The notes below the pieces were generated by a model. That model was not told the DNA's origin. It saw nothing but the letters and a program-made list of their open reading frames with translations, and ran no database searches. Positions 1 to 5,497 of a stretch of DNA of 9,561 nt are shown here, piece by piece. The stretch covers positions 1 through 9,561 of the forward strand of contig JAICJJ010000066.1 of assembly GCA_025928535.1 (NCBI GenBank), given 5' to 3'. Source of the DNA: Thermomicrobiales bacterium. GTDB lineage: Bacteria; Chloroflexota; Chloroflexia; Thermomicrobiales; UBA6265. Every line of letters begins with the position of its first letter. Position 1 is the first letter of the stretch. The translations under genes were made by a program, and so were the position numbers.

Positions 1-198
1 GAGAGCTACTTGCGGATTCCGGGAACGGCCGAGTATTGGCACGAGCTCGACGTCCGCGTCTCAGCTGTTCTGGCCGGACAGACTCAGCCCAAGGCTGCCC
101 TGGACGATCTTTACCAGGCTTGGCTGAAGATCACCGACCGCTACGGCAAGGACAAGCAACTCAAGATCTACCAGGACTCGATCGGCTACAAGAAGTAG
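1..198 (+). CDS. ABC transporter extracellular solute-binding protein, C-terminal end only (partial)
   Basis: The frame is open from base 1 to a TAG at 196-198, giving 65 residues of a protein whose N-terminus lies outside the window. The TTG at 10 is internal and not a start. The visible segment has the hallmark end of family 1 sugar/polyol-binding proteins: an aromatic 'EYWHELD' helix, 'LAGQTQPKAALDDLYQAW', then 'KITDRYGKDKQ' and a final 'YQDSIGY'. It would act outside the membrane, delivering substrate to the permease pair directly downstream in the same direction. The end resembles polyol-type (sorbitol/mannitol) binding proteins as I remember them, so a sugar or sugar alcohol is the likely ligand. 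That substrate is inferred. Family assignment is fairly sure because of the context; substrate is not. Confidence 0.82.
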   Translation, partial: ESYLRIPGTAEYWHELDVRVSAVLAGQTQPKAALDDLYQAWLKITDRYGKDKQLKIYQDSIGYKK

Positions 199-216
199 CC
201 CCGGAGGCCCATTCAC

Positions 217-256
217 CCCGGTGAGGAGTGCCGTCCCCACACCACTCCTCGCCGGG
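217..256 (+). promoter_or_regulatory. Intergenic hairpin between binding-protein and permease genes
   Basis: The arms CCCGGTGAGGAGTG (217-230) and CACTCCTCGCCGGG (243-256) pair over 14 positions with a single G·U wobble, around a 12-nt loop. No T-run follows, so this is not a classical terminator. It lies 18 nt after the binding-protein stop. A stable hairpin at this place in binding-protein/permease operons commonly protects the upstream message or attenuates the downstream one, so that the binding protein is made in excess. That role is inferred. Confidence 0.6.
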
Positions 257-290
257 CAATTCGGCGTTCGTCCCTACCCGCCCACGACAT

Positions 291-309
291 GCGCCCGATC
301 GTGGGGCGC
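291..309 (+). promoter_or_regulatory. Second intergenic GC hairpin upstream of permease 1
   Basis: GCGCCC (291-296) and GGGCGC (304-309) form a 6-bp all-GC stem around a 7-nt loop. It sits in the otherwise gene-free stretch 199-452 between the binding protein and permease 1. It could add to the attenuating effect of the larger hairpin at 217-256. Such short GC stems are common by chance in DNA this GC-rich, so confidence is low. I see no convincing promoter hexamers in the rest of this gap. Confidence 0.25.
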
Positions 310-440
310 GCGGCGTATCTCCATGACGATGAGTTGTCGTTCGACGCTTCGCGCATTGGCCCGCTCTTCGCGCTCAACCGTTCGCTTTTGCGATCTGACG
401 TCGCTTGCGAGGCGTCGTGGCAGCGGTCAGCGCTGACGAA

Positions 441-446
441 GGGAGG
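441..446 (+). promoter_or_regulatory. Strong Shine-Dalgarno site that points to an ATC start for permease 1
   Basis: GGGAGG, extended to GAAGGGAGG at 438-446, lies 6 nt before an in-frame ATC at 453. No ATG, GTG or TTG follows at a suitable distance. The other candidate starts, TTG 405 and GTG 417, lie upstream of this site and cannot use it. A 12-nt palindrome (GTCAGCGCTGAC, 426-437) sits directly before it and could fold into a small stem next to the ribosome site. Confidence 0.5.
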
Positions 447-452
447 CGCGCC

Positions 453-1349
453 ATCGAACTCAGCCAAGAGATCCAGGTGGCCAGACCTCGGCGCTACGCC
501 GGCTTCGTTCCGTATCTGCTCCTGCTGCCGGCAGTCGTCTGGGTCATCGCGTTCACGATCTATCCATTGATCGCCGCGATCCGCTACAGTTTCGTCAACT
601 ACGTCCTCGGTCAGGGCGTCGTCGAATTTGTCGGATTGGCGAACTACGCGGATGTCATCCATAACGCCGACTTCTGGCATTCCGTGCTCATCACGGCAAT
701 TTATTCCGGCATAGCGGTTCCGCTCGAACTCGTCATCGGCTTTGGGCTCGCCTGGTTCGTCAGCCTCAACCCGCCCGGTCACCGTCTCTTTCGGCTGCTG
801 CTGACCGCGCCCCTCTTCACGATGGACGTCGCCATCGGCTATCTGGGGGTGACGCTCTACAGCCCGCAGGGCGGCTTGATCGATTCGCTCGGCCACGCGA
901 TCGGCCTCAACATTCCCTGGATGTCGACCGCGGCCGGCGGCCTCGCGGGAGCGATCCTGCTCGATGTCTGGCTCTGGACCTCGTTCATTTTCCTGATCGC
1001 GTGCGCCGGGCTCGCGGGCATCTCTGACGAGATCTATGAGGCGGCGCTCCTCGACACGTCGAGTCAATGGCGGATTGTGCGGGACATCGCCCTCCCGCTC
1101 ATCTGGCCCGTGCTCAGCATCGGATTCCTCCTCCGTCTGGTCGAAAGTTTCAAGACGTTCGGCCTCCCGTACGCGCTGACGAGCGGTGGCCCTGGCACCA
1201 GCACCCAACTTTTCACGACCATGACCTACCTCACGACGTTGCAATTCTTCGACTTCGGTCATGGCGCGGCGATGGGGATCATCTTTCTCCTGTTGGTGTC
1301 GGTGGTGCTGACGATCCTGGTCCGACAGATGCGGCGCGCGCTCGATTGA
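453..1349 (+). CDS. Carbohydrate ABC transporter permease, MalF-type (CUT1)
   Basis: This inner-membrane permease is one half of the channel for a sugar or polyol importer; its partner is the next gene. From position 453 it is 298 residues, a normal length. It has a short basic N-terminus, then a hydrophobic segment (about 20-42, 'YLLLLPAVVWVIAFTIYPL'), further membrane segments near 77-103, 112-135, 160-187 and 215-235, and a last one near 272-292. The cytoplasmic EAA loop that contacts the ATPase starts at Glu196 ('EAALLDTSSQW...IALP'). The usual Gly is Thr202, which is odd. Start: ATC 453 has a strong SD (GAAGGGAGG, 6-nt spacing). Standard-codon alternatives are TTG 405 (no SD), GTG 417 (GAGG only 4 nt away) and GTG 477 (weak AAGAG). 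All give the same core. The TGA stop overlaps the SD of the next gene, so translation is probably coupled. No ATPase is nearby. Confidence 0.9.
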   Translation: MELSQEIQVARPRRYAGFVPYLLLLPAVVWVIAFTIYPLIAAIRYSFVNYVLGQGVVEFVGLANYADVIHNADFWHSVLITAIYSGIAVPLELVIGFGLAWFVSLNPPGHRLFRLLLTAPLFTMDVAIGYLGVTLYSPQGGLIDSLGHAIGLNIPWMSTAAGGLAGAILLDVWLWTSFIFLIACAGLAGISDEIYEAALLDTSSQWRIVRDIALPLIWPVLSIGFLLRLVESFKTFGLPYALTSGGPGTSTQLFTTMTYLTTLQFFDFGHGAAMGIIFLLLVSVVLTILVRQMRRALD

Positions 1350-1361
1350 GGAGTCGGTCCG

Positions 1362-2216
1362 ATGGCGACATCACTCTGGAAAAGTAGTCCGACCCGGATG
1401 CGGGTCGTCACCTACATCGTCCTTGTGGTTGCCGCAATCTGGGTGCTTGTGCCATTCCTCTGGGCGGTCGTGAATTCGTTCAAGGATGTGCTCGAAACAT
1501 ACACGTCCGGGGCGTTCATTCCGTTTGTCAGCTTCACGCCGACGCTTGCTTCGTGGCAGGAGGTGCTGAGCGATCCGAGCGTGCCGCTGGCGCTGCAGAA
1601 CAGCACGGTGATCAGCCTCTGCACAACCGCCATGGTGCTGATCCTCGGTACACCGGCCGCCTACGCGCTGGCCCGCTACCAGTTCCCGATTCAGAGCCGC
1701 GACATCGCGATGTGGTTCTTGTCGCAGCGAGTCATGCCCCCAGCGGTGGTCCTCGTACCCTTCTTCATCTTGATGGTCAACCTCAGGCTGATCGACACGC
1801 AAATCGGGCTCATTCTCGTCTACACGACCTTCAACATCGCTTTCGGCGTTCTCATCATGCGCGATATCTTCCGGGACCTGCCCCGTGAAATCGAGGAGGC
1901 GGCGCGGGTCGACGGGGCCAACGATCTCCAGATCTTCTTCCGCATCGCCCTGCCGCTCTCGGTCGACGGCTTGATCACGACGGCGGTCATCGTCTTCGCC
2001 TTCAGTTGGAACGAGGCGCTCTTCGCGGCGACATTGGCTTCACAACAAGCAATCACCTTACCGTTCAACATTCTTGCGTCTCGCAGCACGCGTGGCGTCG
2101 ATTTCAACACCGCCGCCGTCAACACCCTGATCGCGATCGTGCCGCCGGTTGTCCTCTCGTTTTTCGTGCAGCGTTATCTTGCGCGCGGGTTGTCGTTCGG
2201 AGCGGTGAAGGGCTGA
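1362..2216 (+). CDS. Carbohydrate ABC transporter permease, MalG-type (CUT1, polyol-like)
   Basis: The second membrane half of the importer, 284 residues. It starts at ATG 1362, 8 nt after GAGGAG (1348-1353), which overlaps the stop of the first permease. It has an N-terminal membrane segment (about 16-37), a periplasmic loop to about 75, and membrane segments near 80-103, 116-140, 147-166, 202-220 and 253-272. The EAA loop is canonical: EAA at 179-181, Asp184-Gly185-Ala186 and 'IALP' at 195-198. It ends 'LARGLSFGAVKG', the standard MalG-family tail. The 'SQRVMPPAVVLVPFF' stretch (121-135) and the 'SWNEALFA' segment resemble sorbitol/mannitol-type permeases, so a polyol or sugar is the likely cargo; this is family resemblance, not proof. 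It is the last gene of the operon, before the hairpin at 2246-2275. Confidence 0.93.
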   Translation: MATSLWKSSPTRMRVVTYIVLVVAAIWVLVPFLWAVVNSFKDVLETYTSGAFIPFVSFTPTLASWQEVLSDPSVPLALQNSTVISLCTTAMVLILGTPAAYALARYQFPIQSRDIAMWFLSQRVMPPAVVLVPFFILMVNLRLIDTQIGLILVYTTFNIAFGVLIMRDIFRDLPREIEEAARVDGANDLQIFFRIALPLSVDGLITTAVIVFAFSWNEALFAATLASQQAITLPFNILASRSTRGVDFNTAAVNTLIAIVPPVVLSFFVQRYLARGLSFGAVKG

Positions 2217-2245
2217 GGCTGAGGCGTTCGCCAAGTTCGAGTCCA

Positions 2246-2275
2246 GGAGGAGGGTCCAATTTTGGTCCCTCCTCT
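2246..2275. terminator. Hairpin terminator between convergent permease operon and aldolase gene
   Basis: GGAGGAGGG (2246-2254) pairs with CCCTCCTCT (2267-2275), 9 pairs with a terminal G·T. The stem continues through a T·T mismatch into CCAA/TTGG at the tip, leaving a very small A/T loop. On the plus strand a pyrimidine-rich tract (CTGCTTCTCCC) follows instead of a true T-run. It starts 30 nt after the permease stop and lies 79 nt beyond the aldolase stop on the other strand, so it can serve both transcripts. The structure is seen directly; terminator function is inferred. Confidence 0.65.
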
Positions 2276-2353
2276 CTGCTTCTCCCTCGCCCTGTGCCAC
2301 GGCGCCGTCAAACGACCGGGACCGCTTCCTCAGAGCCGCGCCCGAACCAGTCG

Positions 2354-3166
2354 TTACTTGCCGTGAATCACATCCCGCAGCAAGCCGCACATCACCATTG
2401 GATCGTCGGCTTGCCAGACGTTGCGCCCGTAGACCACGCCCTTGGCGCCCGCGGCGAGCGCGCCTCGCGTCGCGTCCAGCACCGGCTCCGGCGTGTCCGC
2501 CCGGGCGCCGCCAAGCACCAGCACCGGCACGGGGCTCCCGGCGACGACCTGCTTCATCGTCTCCGGATCGCCCGTGTAGGCCGTCTTGATCGCGTCAGCC
2601 CCCAATTCCGCGGCGACGCGGGCGCCGAACGCCAACAATTCGGGATCCTGCTTGTTGTCGATGACCCGCGATCCCCAGAGGACCGATTCGACGATTAGCG
2701 GGATGCCGACGACGCGCGCTTGCTGCGCCGCCTTGGCCACGGCGCGCACGTTGTCGGTGAAGGCGCGGCCTTCCCGATGGCCGACGATCAGGAACATTGT
2801 GATCGCCTCGGCGCCGAGCGCCGCGGCTTCCGCCGGGGTGCACAGCACGTCGTAGTGCTCGCCCTGATCGGTCGCCTGCAACTTGGCCGGCAAACCGGGA
2901 AAGACTTCGTAGTTGAAGATCCAGTCGGCACGGACGATCGGCACGGGCGCGCCGCGGAAGGCGAAGAGCGATCCCGCCTGCTTCATCATGCCGGGAGAAA
3001 TCAGAATGCCGTCGGGATTGCCGTCGATGATCCGAGCGAGCAAGCCGAGCGCGTCGGCGGAGGCGCCTTTGGGGCCGCCGGTCACGCCGTGGTCGAACGC
3101 GGTGATGAAAGAGCGACCGCTTTGGCGGTCGAAGAGCCGTCCCAATCGAACGTCGGAGCCAGTCAA
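2354..3166 (-). CDS. Class I aldolase of the DhnA/LsrF (archaeal-type FBP aldolase) family
   Basis: A cytoplasmic TIM-barrel aldolase or thiolase that would act on a phosphorylated sugar-like substrate through a Schiff base. In the 270-residue form used here it has 'RLFDRQSGRSFITAFDHG' near the start (catalytic Asp25 in DHG). A core Glu160 follows in 'PLIVES', then the Schiff-base Lys194 in 'GADAIKTAYTGDP', the phosphate-loop 'VLGGAR' (217-222) and 'YGRNVWQ' (246-252). All expected catalytic features are kept, so it should be active. Start: TTG 3166 has GGAAAGG 9 nt upstream and gives an N-terminus typical of the family. TTG 3196 and GTG 3184 are longer alternatives with poorer ribosome sites. 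It lies downstream of the Tat-exported binding protein on the same strand, about 346 nt away, so it may be co-transcribed. Relatives include FBP aldolase, LsrF thiolase and aminodeoxy-heptulosonate synthase; the exact substrate cannot be read from sequence. Confidence 0.9.
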   Translation of the reverse strand: MTGSDVRLGRLFDRQSGRSFITAFDHGVTGGPKGASADALGLLARIIDGNPDGILISPGMMKQAGSLFAFRGAPVPIVRADWIFNYEVFPGLPAKLQATDQGEHYDVLCTPAEAAALGAEAITMFLIVGHREGRAFTDNVRAVAKAAQQARVVGIPLIVESVLWGSRVIDNKQDPELLAFGARVAAELGADAIKTAYTGDPETMKQVVAGSPVPVLVLGGARADTPEPVLDATRGALAAGAKGVVYGRNVWQADDPMVMCGLLRDVIHGK

Positions 3167-3512
3167 GGAAGCGAACCTTTCCACGCAACGATCCAACCCG
3201 GCGGCGCGCCCGTCGCCATTCGGTCCAGCGCGCCGCAGCGCGCTGAAAACCCCATGATACGCTCTCGCGGTTGGCCGGGATCAGAGGGAGCGGGCGACTG
3301 AGCGTCGAGAGCGCCCGGCGACCGGACGCGCGTCAACGTGTTGCGGCGTCCCTGCCGGTCGGGGCACGGCATGCGGGCCCACGACCACTCCTCCTGCGCA
3401 CAATGTTGCCGCGCACCACCGCCCGATCGGGCGTCGACGCATTTGGGCACGCGGTCCAAAGTAGCGGCGATCGGCTCGATTCTGTCAGTCATCGATCGAC
3501 ACGCTTGGTTGC
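3167..3512 (-). other. Gap between binding-protein and aldolase genes: weak signals only
   Basis: This stretch of 346 nt separates two minus-strand genes. It holds, in minus-strand order: a copy of GTCGATCGATGAC (3488-3500), a perfect 14-nt palindrome CGCCCGATCGGGCG (3420-3433), and a strong ribosome site AGGAGGAG (3388-3395) before a GTG-started 33-codon frame (3281-3382). A TTGACG hexamer follows (3331-3336) with no matching -10, then a TATCAT hexamer (3254-3259) with no good -35. An 8-bp hairpin with a 4-nt loop (3226-3245) completes the list. No frame here looks like a conserved protein. A weak promoter for the aldolase at TATCAT is possible but unproven. Confidence 0.4.
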
Positions 3513-5180
3513 TCAGTCGGACGGCGGGGGCGTCGGCAAGCCGAGCATGGTCAGGTAGGACAGGCGCTGCGTTTCCCGATCGAGGTCATCGGTGATCTTG
3601 TCCCAGTCGTCGGCGGCCTGCTTGAGCGCGTCGGCGGCGGACCCGACGCGATCGCTCAGGAAATCGGCAAGACGCTGGTCCAGCGCCGCCAGATATCGCT
3701 CGGCCCCGGGAATCCGCAACAAGGGCAATTGCGATTTGTCGGTGAAATTGCTTGCCAGCGCCGTCGTGTAGTCCGCAGCGTCTTGCCGATCCCAACCTTG
3801 CGCGGTGTAGTCGGCGATGTCGCCGGAGCCGGACGGCGGCGGAATCTGATAGCCATGCCCCGGGTTGACGCGGTCCGTGACACGGGCGGCCAGAAAGCGT
3901 TGTTTGGGCTCGGTCGCGAGCAGCGCGAAGAGGTAGTACGCCAATCCGGGATCGGGCGCGGAGGCCATCACGACGCCGGCCCAGGAATCGCCGGTGGTGT
4001 TGCCGACGACGTTCGGCGCGTCCACCTTCGTCTCGGCGCCGGTTTTCGGGTCGACGTACGACATCGCGCCGGGCAGCGCCGCCGCGCCGATCTTGCCGAC
4101 CGTCGGCTGCTTTTCCGCGATGGCGAGCGGCGTGACGCCGCCGCCGGACCAAGTGAAGAGGGCGTCGCCTTTGACGAAGTGCTCCCAGGCGTCGTCGAGC
4201 GCCCAATTGGCCATCGCCGCCGGCCCGAGCCGCGACAACGCTTTCAGCATGTCGGCCGCGCGCGCGTGCCCCGGGCTTGCGCAGAGCGGATTCATGGTGT
4301 CCGGATCGAACCAGTAGAGGATCGGATTGCCGGGACCGATCACGAAGGATGCCGAGAGGGAAACGTAGAGATCGACCCCCTGGCCGCCCGGCTTGAGCGG
4401 CAGCGCGATGCCGCTGACCGGGCCGCCCATGCCGTTGTCCTTGCCATTGAAATAGTTGGCGATGTCTCGGACCTGATCCCAGGTTCGGGGCGGAACTGGC
4501 AACGCGTAGCCGACGGCGGTCTTGAACGCCGTCTGATGGTTCGGGTCGTTCAGCAGGTCGCGCCGGTAGTAGAGAATCTGCCCGTCGCCGTCGTAGGGAA
4601 CGGCATACTGCTTGCCGCCGAAGAAGCGCAACTGCCGGAGCGGTTCGAATTCGGCGTTGACGTCATATTTCGGAAACTTCGACGCATCGCGGTAAAAATC
4701 GTCCAGCGGCAAGAGCAGGCCGCCCCCGACCAGTTCTCCCAGCCATGACATCGCGACGAGCGAACCGTGGTACGCGTTGGTGCCGCCGGTCGCGTCATCG
4801 ACCAATCGGGTGAAGGCGCGCTGAACCGGATCGGTCACGATGGTCAGCCTTGCGCCAGTCGCCGCCTCGAATTCGTCGCGGACCTCTTCAAGTGGGACTG
4901 CGACCGGCGCGTCGGGAGCCTGAATCGTGACCAATTTTCCGGCCCACAGGCACGTTTCGCCGCAAGGCCGGGCGACGACCGGAGGCGCCGGGACGGGAGT
5001 CGCGACCGGGGTCGCGGCCGGGGTCGCCTCCTGGTTCTGCGCCAGCGAGGCTCCACGCGCGAACAACTCGATCGCCGCCGTCGAAACGCCGAGCGACGCG
5101 GCCGCGCGCACGAAGTCGCGTCGGTCGAGTTTGCCCTGATAGAGCGCGCGCGCCAGTTCGTGAACGCGTCGGTCTGCCAT
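3513..5180 (-). CDS. Tat-exported ABC transporter solute-binding protein, family 1
   Basis: A 555-residue extracellular binding protein, likely for a sugar or related solute. It opens with about 18 helical residues, then a twin-arginine motif 'DRRDFVRAA' (Arg20-Arg21) and a hydrophobic stretch, with probable cleavage after 'GASLA' (Ala47). A Thr-Pro-Ala linker (about 52-69) follows, and a Cys pair 'CGETC' (73, 77) that could form a disulfide. The mature part has the two-lobe binding-protein pattern: 'EVRDEFEAATGARLTIV', 'PLDDFYRD', 'YAVPYDGDGQILYYRRDLLND', 'PPRTWDQVRDIANYFNG', and 'TGDSWAGVVMAS' in the C-lobe. It ends with 'ALKQAADDWDKITDDLDRETQ', the same signature as the protein ending at 198. 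Tat export suggests it folds before secretion. ATG 5180 is backed by GAGGAGAGAGG (5186-5196). No permease genes follow on this strand, so it may use the permeases at 453-2216; this is inferred. Confidence 0.92.
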   Translation of the reverse strand: MADRRVHELARALYQGKLDRRDFVRAAASLGVSTAAIELFARGASLAQNQEATPAATPVATPVPAPPVVARPCGETCLWAGKLVTIQAPDAPVAVPLEEVRDEFEAATGARLTIVTDPVQRAFTRLVDDATGGTNAYHGSLVAMSWLGELVGGGLLLPLDDFYRDASKFPKYDVNAEFEPLRQLRFFGGKQYAVPYDGDGQILYYRRDLLNDPNHQTAFKTAVGYALPVPPRTWDQVRDIANYFNGKDNGMGGPVSGIALPLKPGGQGVDLYVSLSASFVIGPGNPILYWFDPDTMNPLCASPGHARAADMLKALSRLGPAAMANWALDDAWEHFVKGDALFTWSGGGVTPLAIAEKQPTVGKIGAAALPGAMSYVDPKTGAETKVDAPNVVGNTTGDSWAGVVMASAPDPGLAYYLFALLATEPKQRFLAARVTDRVNPGHGYQIPPPSGSGDIADYTAQGWDRQDAADYTTALASNFTDKSQLPLLRIPGAERYLAALDQRLADFLSDRVGSAADALKQAADDWDKITDDLDRETQRLSYLTMLGLPTPPPSD

Positions 5181-5355
5181 TGGCGCCTCTCTCCTCGCCG
5201 TCGCCGACCTGGGCGTCGATCGATGACGAACGGGTCAGCAAGCGCGACCCCACGACAACGCCGGAGCCAAACCAGCAACCATCAAATCGCCAACGTCGGT
5301 GAATGCACGGCCGCGCGGTCGGCCAGGGAGAGCCTGCCTCGTATTCGCCGATTCG

Positions 5356-5384
5356 ATCATAGGGATCGGTCAGCGTAGCGTCAA
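5356..5384 (-). promoter_or_regulatory. Housekeeping-sigma promoter for the binding-protein gene
   Basis: On the minus strand, TTGACG (5379-5384) is followed by exactly 17 nt and TATGAT (5356-5361), matching 5 of 6 consensus bases in each hexamer. Transcription would begin near 5349, leaving a leader of about 170 nt before ATG 5180. The leader holds a small stem (GGCCG/CGGCC, 5309-5324) and a GTCATCGATCGAC element (5215-5227), but I recognise no known riboswitch in it. The promoter faces away from the GNAT gene promoter about 60 bp off. Confidence 0.7.
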
Positions 5385-5437
5385 TCGCGCCGCGCGGCCT
5401 GCTGCGCGACGCCGGCGCTCGCCGCGTGCGGCGCAGT

Positions 5438-5446
5438 TGGTAAAAT
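5438..5446 (+). promoter_or_regulatory. Extended -10 promoter for the GNAT/racemase operon
   Basis: TGGTAAAAT (5438-5446) is an extended -10: TG, one base, then TAAAAT, with 5 of 6 matches to TATAAT. The -35 region (CTCGCC at 5418-5423) is poor, as extended -10 promoters tolerate. Transcription would start near 5453, about 45 nt before ATG 5498. It is divergent from the binding-protein promoter at 5356-5384, so one regulator bound between them could affect both. Confidence 0.5.
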
Positions 5447-5497
5447 CGCCCAGTTTTCTGTCGGTCCCGGGGTCGGATCGAGTTGAATGGGCGGACG

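Noticed and set aside
213..1262. 349-residue frame on the minus strand opposite permease 1
   Set aside because: Composition is dominated by Arg, Glu and Asp with no family pattern, and it mirrors the well-supported membrane protein on the plus strand. It is a high-GC shadow.
3254..3259. TATCAT hexamer as an aldolase promoter
   Set aside because: The base 17 nt upstream is GATCCC, a poor -35, and there is no extended TG motif, so it is mentioned only as a weak signal.
3420..3433. Perfect palindrome CGCCCGATCGGGCG as a possible operator
   Set aside because: A 14-nt palindrome is expected roughly every two windows of this size by chance, more in GC-rich DNA, and no promoter lies beside it.
3163..3492. 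109-residue minus-strand frame between binding protein and aldolase
   Set aside because: No ribosome site, Arg/Pro/Gly-rich sequence, and it runs into the aldolase start region in another frame.
3729..4748. 339-residue plus-strand frame inside the Tat-exported binding protein
   Set aside because: Arg/Val/Gly-rich translation without domains; the minus strand encodes a complete binding protein with signal and ribosome site.
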